Positions 22,803 to 34,289 of a stretch of 64,000 nucleotides of DNA are shown in pieces. The translations under genes and the position numbers were made by a program. Numbering within the stretch: position 1 is the first letter of the stretch; each line of letters starts with the position of its first letter. The stretch comes from Metallyticus violacea (taxonomy: Eukaryota; Arthropoda; Insecta; Mantodea; Metallyticidae), in NCBI GenBank assembly GCA_030762175.1, contig CM060831.1, positions 28,407,001-28,471,000 on the forward strand, given 5' to 3'. The notes beneath the pieces were generated by a model, which saw only the letters and a program-made list of their open reading frames with translations, ran no database searches and was not told where the DNA came from.

Positions 22803-23289
22803 GTTATAAACAGCTGTGTTTGTTATCCATTTCCCTGCTTCAATTTGTAAACAAGCATTTAAAATGGAGAAACACAAATTATCATGTATTTAAAAAGCAT
22901 TATTTTTTGAAAGCATAATTCTTGCATAAATTAAGGCAAAACTGGACAAACATTGCTGTGAATCTGCAACTTTGCTTAGAAGGTGTTTTAAGTGGTATGG
23001 TTAATTTAGATTTGGCTGAATGAGCACAACATTGCTGACCATTCTGGACATCCTGTTCAGATAAAAACTCCTGTAATAATGGAAAATAATTCACAATATC
23101 TGAACATGTGGAGACTGAAGGTGTGAGATTGCTGAGGCTGTGGACATTTCTGGAGTTTGGATGCATAATATTTTGCACTATTTAAAAACAAAAAACTAAA
23201 GAGGTGATGTTGCATTTGCTACAATTGATCAGAAAAGAGACCAAGTTACACTTTTCCACAGAAAAGTACGCTGTTTATATAGAATCCAT
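22803..23289. other. Unassigned intron sequence
   Basis: Contains a 92-codon minus frame (22900-23178), listed among the rejected items. No repeat was recognised. Confidence 0.4.
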
Positions 23290-23920
23290 GTGAATTTTGC
23301 AGATAGTATGTGATAGTCAACAAAATGACGATCCATCACTACATGCTAGAAATGAAGCAGCAATCAAAACAGTGGTTTGCAACTGGAGAAAGCACTATGA
23401 AGAAGGCAAAAACAATTCTTTCAGCAGAAAAGGTGATGATGACTCTGTTTTGAGATTGCTACAACATAATTTAATTAACTTTTTGGATAAAGGCAAAATC
23501 ATAACCAGTAAATTTCTACTGGATTAATTAATCGAAACATCCTCATGGTGAAGAAAATGGTCTTGTTCCATCATGATAATGCATCAGCACTAAAGTCCAC
23601 AATTGCAACCTCAAATTTATTGGATTTATGGTGTGAAATTCTTCATCTCAAGATTTGACTCCCGTGATTATGTTCTGTTCCCTAATATTAAGAGATGGCT
23701 AGAAGGAAACAATTTCACATCAAATGAAAAGATTGTTATTGAAACACACGCATATTTTGCAGAATTGAAGAAATCATATTTCATGATGGTGTTAACAAAT
23801 TTAAAATTGCTGGAATAAGTGTATAGATTTGAAAGGACATTATTGAGAAATACTTTTTTTTTTCTAAAAAAATTATGTCTCTTTATACTCAGACCAAAAT
23901 ATGAATAACTAACTTATGTG
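23290..23920 (+). mobile_element. Mariner transposon relic (C-terminal half)
   Basis: The frames read INFLDKGKIITSKF, then FHHDNASALKST (second catalytic Asp region), SDYV-like remnants, then NIKRWLEGNNF and later YFAELKKSYF, in the order of a mariner transposase C-terminus. Several stops and frame changes are present. The right end AAAAAAATTATGTCTCTTTATA resembles mariner termini. The left inverted repeat was not found. Confidence 0.7.
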
Positions 23921-25984
23921 TGTTTATTTTTGCCATGATTTACTGCTTTATTTACACTGCTTAGAGACAGCTCAGTGACACACACTAGGCAATTGACTGG
24001 CCTATGGCTGTACAGTGGGATATAATATTGTACTACCTGACATTGAATGTCAGCATAGTCAAGTCTCAGACTACCTATTCTGACTGGCCATGAAATAAGC
24101 AGGCATTGGAGTCTGAGCTTTAGTTATTACTAACTGCTGTACGTAACTAAAATTTTCTGTATACCTATAGGCTTTATTCGATTGGTTTGTATCAACAGAT
24201 TCAGCATAAGTTGAACATTTATAACCTGAATACTGCCTGTACATTCATACAAATCAAAATTTAAAATAAAATGTGGAAATCTGACCTTATTTAAAAGCTT
24301 TATACCTATGGATGCCTGATTACAGAATCTTATTAAATTAAATCTTAATGTTCACTACTATTTTCTTAAAGATATCTGTTCAAACAAAAACTGAATGAAT
24401 TCTTTATTGATAAATTGGAGCACTGCACAAACACTTACATTATGAGACTGACTTTCCATAGCTACTGAAGGGCAGAGCGATTATTCTGGCAGTATGTTTG
24501 TGAACTTTGAGACAAGTTGCAACAATGATAGCTCTACATATGCAAAGGTTATTATCATCATTCTGCAAACTGGTTGATGTTTAAAGTGCACATATTTTCA
24601 CCAGCAACAATGCCTTAGTAGCTGTACTATTTTGGGGGAGCTCTCAGCTCTTTCCAATGTAAAATAGAGTAATTCTCGTATTTTAGAAGCATGCAAGAAG
24701 TGAAATTTACTCTGTTAAAGCATGGAATTAACTTGCATATTGAATGAAAAGAGAGAGGACCATATAATATTACTTTCAAAGATTATGAAACAAACATACA
24801 TGTGACCTGCAACTATCCAAACTTCAGAAATCATTAGGAAGGTCAAGTCTTTGGTCTCTGGTAGAAATCCAGCACACAGAGTCACATTACACATAAATCA
24901 AGGATTTCATTAATAACTGTGAATACTATCATCCACTGAATGAAGTTTGAACAAGTCTCAGAGAAGAATAACAGACTGTTGCCTCATCATATTTGAAGAT
25001 GTTGCACAAACGTTAGCAAGCTGGCAGGAGAAAGATGGAAATTGGAAATTTACAACCATATTAAATCAAACAACAAACTCCATGTGATTTCCCACCACAA
25101 AAGGGAAGAAAACCTTTTTGAAATATGGCTATCGGAAGAGAACTTTTTCCAGAGCATTCATTAGTGCAGGACATGGTTATAATATATAATTAGGTATCCA
25201 TTGTATCATTAAAAATGCCAAATTTGACTCTGTATATAGTGAGTGCATTCATTTAATCCCCAGCAGGCAGTTTTTGTGTTGTAGCCAAACATTGCTGCTT
25301 CCCTTCAACTTCCTTAAAAATTATAACTGATCATAAGCAACATGTGCATGGATTCATGGGTACATTGCTACCACAGTTTATAAAAACATTTGCCATTGCA
25401 TGAGCACAGAAATGAACTGAGAGAAAGAGAAGGAGGAGAAAAAGGGATATTTTGTAACATTGCTTGTTTTGAAGCATAAACCATCATATAGACAAGAGGG
25501 TGAGCTTGTAGACCTTCTGCTCACTTTGATGTCACTGGGGAATAAGTGCAGCGATAATAGTATAGAAATAGCACAGTGTGCTTATGTTACTGCAAAAATG
25601 CCATCAGAGATTCCTGTCTGAGTGCACAATGCATTGCATGGTAATATCATAATGATTCTCACACCATTCACATGTACATTTTGAGTGTTGCTCATAGAAT
25701 TTTTTTTATTTTACATAATTTGTTATGGAAGCCAGCATGAAATGTGTAATATAGTGTCTCAGTTCATAGTCACTATGCTTAGTCTTCACAAGTCATTGCA
25801 ACAGTGAGTGATCCATATACCTCTCCTCTTTGCTTGTAGTTATTGTATAAGTTGTATATATATTCTGGATTAGAGGGTAGCTGCAGGCAGAAGTTCTTTT
25901 ATTCCAAAAGGTTTCCTTATTTTATTCATAAGCCAGCCTAGAGAAAATTACATATTTCCTAGTGCATAAGTGCATAAAGGCAAA
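23921..25984. other. Unassigned intron sequence
   Basis: I see no gene here. Parts (about 24400-25700) have the patchy open-frame look of old retroelement DNA, but no motif allows naming. Confidence 0.4.
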
Positions 25985-26345
25985 GTGTGTGAATTTTAGT
26001 TGAAAAAATACCAAGGCTGTTGTTTAATGTCATTCATGGCTTTACTTGTTATATTAAGTCTATCACTGATGTGAAGCAGGAAAACATTACTTGAAGTTTG
26101 TAGAATGATGCATAAATGATTGAAATTTGATACATTTTTAAAGGCTCTCTTTTGTATGTGGAAAAATGCAGGCTTACCACCCTTTATAAGTGTCAGTGAC
26201 TTAATATTGTCTTCATTTAAGTGAAAAGTATTATCTTCTGCAAGCATCAGCAAATCAAATGAAGCTTGTAGTTGTTCCTGGGATCTCAAAGCATGAACCA
26301 TGTCATCAGCATGCATATATATATAATTATCCTTTTGAAATTTGT
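25985..26345 (-). mobile_element. LINE reverse transcriptase fragment
   Basis: The minus frame opens with MHADDMVHALRSQEQLQASFDLL, the catalytic (Y)ADD motif of a non-LTR reverse transcriptase followed by the usual QL...L spacing. NHLCIIL resembles the later FNYLG block. The active-site Tyr is His, and no other domain is attached. Confidence 0.65.
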
Positions 26346-26517
26346 GGTAAGATGATTTGTTTTACAAGTAGATGGAAGATTTTAGAAAAAAATGCAAAAA
26401 CATATCAAATCTTATTTCTTAAAAGGATTTATTTTATAAATGCGAAACTTTTCCATAGTCATTGTTGCATGAACTTTGATATCGTCAAAGAATAAATCAG
26501 AACCTGCTAATTAATTC

Positions 26518-26834
26518 AATTGTTCGGTCCTGGTGGTGTAGTGGTAACCATATTTGCCTTCTAAACCCAAGATCGCGGGTTCAAACCCGGCCAGGATCCA
26601 CAGATTTTTTCAGGCATAAAAATCCTAAGTATGGCTTCCTTCGGAAGGGAAGTAAAGCCGTGGGTACCATGTCATACATTTACAGCATGATAAAGAAACT
26701 CAAGCCTCAAGCTTCAAGCCTCAAGCCTCAAGAAGAGGCCTCTGAGCAAAATTCATTGGCCGTTTCAAGCTCTGAATAGAATGGGACGCTGATGACCTGA
26801 GATGTTAAAGAGCATAAATAAACCAAATAAACAA
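26518..26834 (+). mobile_element. tRNA-derived SINE (family 1), full length
   Basis: The head folds like a tRNA: TCCTGG at the 5' end pairs with CCAGGA, the A box is TGGTGTAGTGG and the B box is GGTTCAAACCC. The body contains CTAAGTATGGCTTCCTTCGG and a stutter of TCAAGCC units. It ends CTGATGACCTGAGATGTTAAAGAGC. An exact 10-bp duplication TAATTAATTC flanks it (26508-26517, 26835-26844). Further copies lie at 43606-43892 and 44863-45125. The anticodon arm is poorly paired, so it is not a working tRNA. Confidence 0.85.
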
Positions 26835-26844
26835 TAATTAATTC

Positions 26845-28499
26845 GCATTTTATAATAAAGCACCTTTACCACTCTGTATCTTCATTTGTTTTGTGCAGAA
26901 TCATGAGTTACTATGACAGCAATATTTTTGTCTTATTAACATATACTTTTTTATAAATTTGTTAGTCCTAAAGTTTGAAAATTACTAAATTACACTTGTG
27001 TATAAACCAAACCAAGGTGCAAAGTGATAAAAATGAAAGTGCTCTATCTGAAAATATAGGGAGGAAAAAAAAATTATCAATTTTAATTAAAAGCTTCTTC
27101 ATGATGTCATAGCAAATGAAACAATGAATATGGAAAGGTTTTGCATTTACAAAATAAATGCTTTTAAGAAATAAGATTTGATGTATCTTTGCTTTTTTTT
27201 CTAAAATCTTTCATCTATCTGTAAAAAAAGTTATGAGTTACTTTTGAAAAACGCTGTATAATTTAAGACCAGAATATTCTTGAGGAGTTGTTTTGTATAT
27301 TTTTTTCCTCTCACCATCTTTTTTTATTTCTTTATGAGAATCTTCCTGCTGATTGAGTTGAAAGCTTTCAAGTTCTGACTCCAACTTACTACACTGGCAT
27401 CTGCTCTATATGGCATTGACACAAACAAATCTGGATAAAATTTGATAAGGAACCAAATCATATTTCTGATTCAATCTGCTAACTTCCTGAGAAAATGTAG
27501 TACAACACAGGAATCTTGACCATATCTTTAGGTGAATTTTCTTCTCCAATGAATATTTGCTTCTTTAGATTCCTAAAAAAGGGCATTGCCCTATGGAAAG
27601 CCTATAAGGATAAGTAACTATGTGAAAGTTTTCTTCATCAGAAATTAAGATGCAGAAATTTTAGTTCATAAGAAGGAACATTAAACTAGGAGCTCTGTAA
27701 ATTATTTTAGATCCATAAATTGTGGCAAGTCATCTAAAGATAAGCAGTGGTGAAGGGTGGGTTTTTCTTATTATAAAAAACAATGTCAATCTGTTCTCAG
27801 AGATTGCAAACAACCATTCATACATGTCATATTACTCTGTTTATTTTTCTTGAAGACAATGGAAAGAAGAGAAGAAACTGCTTTGTTCATTTTTGTTAAC
27901 TACCCAGATGGCTGAAAATAGATAAGAGAGAATATATAAAAAACATTTAAATATGAGGAACAAATTTCATGTTGGCATGATTTTTAGATAAAGTTAAAAG
28001 CAAATGGACATCATTAATATTGGTGGAATATAATACTGGAGAGTCCTTCTTGCCCAAAGACAAAGATGTTTCTTAAGATAGAGAAGAAAAATAAGATGTT
28101 ATTTTGTTTATTTTGTGTGGTTTTTCTATTTATTCTAAGTGTTTAATTATATTATTTTGTAATTTATCTGATTTGGAGCAGAGCCTAGGCTAATACCAAG
28201 CCATATTAACTGAAATAAGCTTAGCATGAAATAAATAAATACCACAAGAATAGCGATTCAAGAACAAAATGCAATGTAAATCCCTGCTCTTCTGGCTTTT
28301 TTTCACTTCTGAAAGAAAGAATAAACAACAATTTGTTTATACTAATGACGTGGCAAAAATAACTACCCTTTTAATATTAGTATCTTGGGGGAACAATAGA
28401 ACAAGAATGAGCAGTGCAACAATGAAACCGAACTGCTTGTTTGTGAGCAAAAGAATTTGGTACCAGGGTCAAGCTAAAGATTTTTAGCTGCTTGACAAT
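26845..28499. other. Unassigned intron sequence
   Basis: No supported feature. The segment ending ATGAAATAAATAAATACC near 28245 looks like the A-rich end of an old retroposon. Confidence 0.4.
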
Positions 28500-29480
28500 A
28501 AGACTGCTTTTACTTAAGAGAGCATAATTAGCATTTAGTAGCACAAGGAAAAATTAAGGGGAGAGAAACTTTGTTATCTAAAATCCAAAATATCCTACAA
28601 GAGGCAGGTATGGGACTAGTACGGTACAAGGAAGAAAATTGGGTAAAGGATTTTGGAAAGAGATAATAAGAACTTAGGATATTGAAAAACAGGTAATGTG
28701 GACAAATCTTAACACCAAAACATCTATGAAATTATATAGTAGACAAAAAAATGTGTGGGGAAGAGAAAGATATATTGAAATTTGTGAAAAGGTAGGAAGG
28801 GAAAGGTTGGCATGGTTTATAACAGGAGTAAAATATTTAAGTGGATTAAAAAATGGATACACTAAGGGGAAATGTTCTATGTGTGCAGAATCAGATAGTA
28901 CTTGGCATTTTATACTAGAATGTAAGCAAACCAAGTTTTGGAGGAAACAGTTCCTATTATGAAAGTGAGAAAACCTATCAGTTGAAATAAGAGGTAGAAG
29001 AATTTTAAATTTAAAATCAGATGAAAACATTAAGGAACTAGGAAAATACATTGGCAAGGTAAGACAAAAATGGTTATGGGTATAAAATACTTAGGAAATG
29101 TGCTTGAGAATACTATTGTCAGATAGTGAAAGGAAGATGAAACGAGTAAGGGAGGGTATGGGACTAGTTATCTAGTATTAGTTAAACAGGATCCTTATAC
29201 AGCAATATCCAGGATGTTAGTGTGTATAAGGTCCTAAGCAATAAGCAATGCAAGAAGAAGAAGAAAAAGAAGGAGGAGGAGGAAGAGGAGATTTAGTATT
29301 GTTGGAAATATAACTTAATATTGTATTGAACATATAAATTACTTTTAATGCTGTGTTTTGTTTTTGGTTGGATCGGAGCCCGGTCCCCTGGATATTCCAG
29401 TAGTTAGCTGCTGATGAACTGGGGATTGGGGGTTAAGCAATCAAATGGAATAAATTTTTATTGGAGTCAGTGCCTTCTGG
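28500..29480 (+). mobile_element. LINE 3' end (same family as 47821-50190)
   Basis: The frame at 28696-28962 reads ERYIEICEKVGRERLAWFITG then a zinc-knuckle-like C..C...H..EC (CSMCAESDSTWHFILECK). This is the post-RT end of a non-LTR retroelement and aligns with the one at 49500-49856. The 3' UTR carries GGTCCCCTGGATATTCCAG and GCTGCTGATGAACTGGGGA, also present at 50085-50120. A short GAA/GGA purine run lies at 29252-29290. Confidence 0.7.
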
Positions 29481-29756
29481 AATTACCGAAGGCACTGTTC
29501 CTAATTGTTATATTTAAAAGTAATGTACTTTTAATTTGTGTTTATTTTGTTAAAAAAAATCTGTATGTTGAAGCATGAGAAATAAATACTACTACACATA
29601 AAAAGGAAGTTAAACTTTAAAAAATGTTGTCCAATTTGAGATGGAATGTCCCTATGCATTGTATGCATTACTAAAAGGTAAATAATAAAACATATCCACA
29701 ATAATAAGAGAGCAAAGTTTTTTAATCTTGAAGCATGCATATGCTGCTTCAACTTT

Positions 29757-31768
29757 CTCTGGCTTTCACAGCCAGGTTTGAGAACTGAAGTTCAGTGTTA
29801 AGTGAGACTGAGTACGTGATGGAACTTTTGCACTGCAACTTCCATGCTATGATTTAAAGAATTTAAACGCAAAACAATGCCATTTTTCTTTAGTGTTTTT
29901 AGTGAGCTTGTCCCTTCTAGGGTAAGATCTGGAAATAAGTTACGTGACTTTACAAGTTGATGGCAGTCTCGGAAAGATGAACCTCACCTTGGTTATCCTA
30001 CAAAAGTAGTGACTTAAGAAAAGTTTGATGCCGCAAGGAAAATGGTGGAAGAAAATTTTTACTTGACATTTTGCAATATAGAAGGGATTTTAAATATTGG
30101 ATCAACAACAGTACAAACCATCATTCACAATTATTTAGGTCTCATCAACACAAGTGCTTACTGGGTATCACATTCCCTGTTGGAGATACAAAAATACAAT
30201 ACCTTTTTATGTTCAGAAATTTGATTAAGGACAGACCAAGGACACCTATAATACATTTGACACATACAGGTGATGAAACATTGGTATGTTAAAGCTGATG
30301 TCGGTTATAGATAGAAAAAACTCCTGGGCTTGTAGGCCATGGTCCTGGGTTCCTTCTTCTTCCCAAATATTTCATCTATTTCTGTGGTAGACATCTTCAG
30401 TGGCAGGATTGAAGTGCTCTGGCAGATGTCTTGATCACAACTGTGGTTAGTGCTACATGAGGTAGTATTTATACTGGTGGTGTACGGAGTCATAGGTTTT
30501 GATTACCTTGGATAGGTAATAGATTGGACTTGATCTGATGGTATGAGTGTTGGGTTAGCACTTGATTGGTCTGCACTGAATGTCTGAGCTAGCATTTATA
30601 CTGGTGGTGGGTGGGGCCATAGGTTTTGATTAGCTTGGGTTGGTAATAGGTTGGACTTGATCTGATGGTATGTTGTGTTGTGTTAGCAATTGATTGGTTC
30701 ACTGATTGTTTGGTTTCAAGTTCTGGTTGCCTTACTTTATTAAATTTTATGCCATCTTTTTTTTTATCAATGTTTTGCTGGCATTTCTGGATTTCAATGA
30801 TCTCATAATTGGCCATTGACCATTTTGATTCAGAAATATCAGCACAACATCAATAAAAAATAAGAAAGCATAAAATTTAACAAAGCATGGCATCCAGCAC
30901 TTACAAAAATAAAATCAAATATTCAATGCAAATTAATCAACTGCTAGCACAACATAATGTCAAATCAAACTACCAATCAGAACCAATCAAAACCTACAGT
31001 CCCACTCACCACCAGTGATATACCATAGCTCAGGTAGTGCTAACAATTGATACATCCGCCAGGACACTTTGACCTCTGCCAATGAAGATGTCTACTGCAG
31101 AAGAAGACAAATGTCTGCGAAGAAGGAGCCCACTAGACCATAGTCTAGTCTAGTTTTTCTAGGTTTAATTGATGTATCATTATGATTCCAAACAAAGAGG
31201 CGGTCCTGGAGAGGGACCACAAATAAAGTCAAAAGGAGTTAGAGCTCCAAAAATAAAATGGTAGCAAGTTTCTTCTCTAAGATGGGCCATTTCACTTAAG
31301 TGATCTTGGAAATATATTAAACAGTTACTGTTGAGTGGAATGTAAAAGAATGCCTTCCTGAAGTAATCACCACTTTGGTGACAGCATGCATCTTCTGGTG
31401 CATTTAAACAATGCTCCAGTACACAGGTCTTGTCACAACACTACACCTTTTGGAGAGGGAAAAATGAGAATATCACCATACCCCCTCTATTCACTTGACC
31501 TGGCTCCATATGGCTTCTTATTTCAGTGACTATTGAAAAATGCTGTGGACAGAAGTTTTCATATAATGAAGAGGGGTGCTGTAGAGCATATGAGTACACT
31601 AAGTAACATCCCCAAAGAAGTTTAGGCTAAGGCATTTTTAGGTGGTATCAGGAATGGAAAAATGCATGTGTTAATGGAGTATTTTGAAAAGTTGTAAACA
31701 AATGTTTCATAAATAAAATTATTTTCTTAGAAATTGCTAAAAACTTTTGGGCATGACCCTCATATAAA
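29757..31768 (+). mobile_element. Mariner relic B, split by an 876-bp insertion
   Basis: The N-terminal half carries ARKMVEENFYLTFCNIEGIL and TTVQTIIHNYLGLI (helix-turn-helix region), then TGDET near 30271. The reading resumes after the insertion with YHYDSKQRGGPGEG near 31175, the continuation expected in mariner. NNAPVHRS and YSLDLAPYGF (catalytic region) follow. The right end is GGCATGACCCTCATAT near 31768. A second, shorter copy of this family is at 41290-41930. Its uninterrupted GDETHVYYYDP confirms the break point. Confidence 0.75.
30292..31167. mobile_element. Inverted-repeat insertion inside mariner B, PLE-terminus-like
   Basis: The ends are inverted: GAAGATGTCTACCACAGAA on the minus strand at left and GAAGATGTCTACTGCAGAA on the plus strand at right. 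A second inverted block contains GTAGGTTTTGATTGGTT-type sequence. On the left, two direct repeats of about 105 bp lie at about 30471 and 30595. The minus strand at 30394-30400 has CUGAAGA followed by GAAAU (30369-30373), like an eroded hammerhead. Flanks ATTGGTATGTTA and ATTGATGTATCA are a poor but plausible duplication. No coding region is seen. Confidence 0.6.
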
Positions 31769-31937
31769 ATAATGCAAGTCCTAACATTAAGTCTTCAGGA
31801 AACTATTAGAAAGGGTGTGTATGATTTTATGGCAGTAGAAGATCAGGTTTAGAAACAAATGAAGAAAAACTTGCTTAATTAAAGGAATTATTGCACACAT
31901 ATACAGAAAAGCAGAGCTCAACATCATGATAGAAGTA

Positions 31938-33229
31938 TTTGGGTGGTTTAATAAGTAGCCTGATTTGCATATTAATTAGAGAACAAACATCAACATCTGT
32001 ATATGTGGTCATAAAGTTTGCTTTCTATGTATACAACCTTTAGTTGTTACAAATCATTCTGATATTAATTCATTGTTTGGCAGTTGTTTAGACATAAGCT
32101 TTATGAGCAGCAGTGAAAAATAGAAGAAAGTATGTTTTAAGTTATTGTTAAATAGCTCTTATAAAATTATATACATAAGTGTTTTCAAGTAGTCTATTTT
32201 AAAGTTCATTAGATAAGACTAGAATATGCAATTTGATTAAATTCTTTTTTTTTTTTTTTTTTTTTTAAAGGAAAACAGCAAAGGAAATTCATGAAAGGAT
32301 TTTGCCTACATTGGGGATGCATGCTTTTCCTATGAAATCATTCACTTTGGACAAATGAGTTCACATGTGGCAGAACAAGCATTGAAGATGCACCATTCCT
32401 GGAGCTCCAAAATCAGGTAGGACAGCAGAAATCATGAATAAAGTACATGATATTGCTTTGACTAACAGAAGAGTTAAAGTGCGCTAGTTAACAGAGACCA
32501 TGGGCATCTCAATTTAGCAAGTTCATTTTATCTTGTATAATGCACTGTACATCAAAAAACTTTGCACAAGATGCTGTGCAGCATCTGCTAACTCTGGAGC
32601 AAAAGCAAAATCACATGTAAATATAAACCAATTGTTTTGAAATGTTTAAGAAGAATCCAACCGATTTTTAAGACATTTTGTGACTATAGATGAAATGTAG
32701 ATTCATTATTGCACATTGGAAATGTTTGGAATGCACAAGGAACTCTCTTGATTGATTACTTAAAGAAGGGGATAACCATTATTGGAGAATACTATACATC
32801 ACATTTCGAGAGAATGAAGACAGAGATTGTGGAAAAATGTCTGGGAATGGCAAAAAGATGTTGTTCAACATGATAATGTGCCAGTGCATTCAAGCTTCGA
32901 TCAGGGTAAATTGACCAAAGTACAATTTGGAATGCTTCCACATCCACCCTATTCACCTGATTGCACTCTCTCTGATTACCATATGTCTTGAAACTGAAAC
33001 TTTCCTGGCTGAACATAAATTTAGGTCAAATGAAGAGGTCATACAGGAGATATACAAGTAGTCTGAGAGTCTTGGAGAAATCCGCTTACATAAGGGAATA
33101 ACAAACTTGGAGAAACATTGGAGTAAGTGCATTGAACTTTCAGTGGACAGTATCAAAAAATAAATTATGTTGGAAGACTGAAGTTGTTCTCTTTAATATC
33201 AAACCAAGCTACTTATCAAACCACCCTCA
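31938..33229 (+). mobile_element. Mariner transposon, full length but decayed (1292 bp)
   Basis: Inverted ends GGGTGGTTTAATAAGTAGCC (left) and the complement of GCTACTTATCAAACCACCC (right) match well, with TA on both sides (31936-31937, 33230-33231). Inside, in order, are KTAKEIHERIL (HTH), FLRHFVTIDEM (first Asp region), LLKKGITIIGEYYTSHFERM-like sequence, QHDNVPVHSSF (second Asp) and HPPYSPDCTLSDY (third Asp). Many stops break the frame. Confidence 0.85.
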
Positions 33230-33231
33230 TA

Positions 33232-33927
33232 TTCATTGACTCTTGAAAACATTTGGCATAATCCTTGCATGATGGTTTATACAAGAGGATGGTTACATAA
33301 TGGAGTGATTTTATTTCATCACTAGACTTCTCAGGAACTGTAGTGATCTTGTGTACAGTTCCTGAACTGAGAGAGACAATTCATTAAATATTTGCACATC
33401 TACTGTTGAATTAAGCACTAAACTAGCTGATTGTGGATGATAGGTTTAATACCTTTTTCCTCCAATGGACAGCATTTCAACTAAATTTTCTTTTATTTTA
33501 ATGATTGCATAATTATGTCATGTTAATAAGATGATCTTACATTCAATCCTTTATAATTATTCATCTATATTATTTTATTTAGCAAAGAATGTGACCAACT
33601 GAAATAGGTATTACTTCTGACACATTCTGTTAACTGAAATTTGATAGGTAACTTGTTTGTATTAGATTGATCTTTGAAATTCATGAACAAAAACTTAATA
33701 AAGATTGCAGGCCTTTGGGCAAGTTGTTCATTCTGTTACCACACCTTGAGCAGGAATGATCAAATAACTTAAACATTCCACTGCTAAACTAGGGCTAATA
33801 GTACAGGCAGTGTTTTACTCATTGTCTAGATGCTAAACTTTTTCTTTCCCTTCTCTTTCATTTACTATAAAAACCTATTTCTTGATGCACTATCATATCA
33901 ACTAAAATAAAATATGTGACTGCTCAC
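33232..33927 (-). other. Intron sequence next to exon 33928-34087
   Basis: Nothing is recognised beyond the splice donor side of the neighbouring exon. Confidence 0.45.
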
Positions 33928-34087
33928 CTTGAAATTCTTTCAGGAGTACTGACTGAAGATTCATTTCCAAGGGGAAGGTAGCGGCGATTTGAGGTTGATG
34001 AAGATGAAGATGGAAATGACTCTCGAGAACCTGGTGGGGGAGAGTTCCTTCCCACATTGCGTGTAGAGAGATTACTCCCTACAGGAC
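33928..34087 (-). CDS. PPP4R4: PPP4R4-like protein, internal exon (tail region)
   Basis: This 160-bp exon is bounded by CATAACAG and AAG|GTGAGC, phase 1 in and phase 2 out, matching both neighbours. It encodes about residues 239-292: a Ser-rich piece including PVGSNLSTRNVGRN, SPPPGSRESF and YLPLGNESSVSTPERIS. No folded domain is apparent. STPER and RNSPPP fit proline-directed phosphorylation sites. Confidence 0.8.
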
Positions 34088-34289
34088 CTGTTATGTCATG
34101 ACAATGATTTTACAAATATATAATTTGTAAAACATTAAGTTCCTTAAATAATGAAAAAGAAAACACAGTTATTTTAAAATATTTTTATTTTATCTAAATC
34201 TAAACATTCTTTAATATTAAATTCACTTCTTATTTATAAATTAGGCAAGAACAATTAAAAACTCATGTAACATTACAATAACTATGCTT

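Noticed and set aside
22900..23178. 92-codon minus-strand frame, possible exon of the PPP4R4-like gene
   Set aside because: An acceptor precedes it, but its frame does not match the phase of the exon at 33928-34087. The flanking exons already join in phase without it, and it has no family motif. A cassette exon cannot be excluded.
26518..26590. tRNA gene with intact A and B boxes
   Set aside because: The anticodon stem does not pair well, the sequence continues into a repeated body with a target duplication, and two more copies exist, so it is a SINE head.
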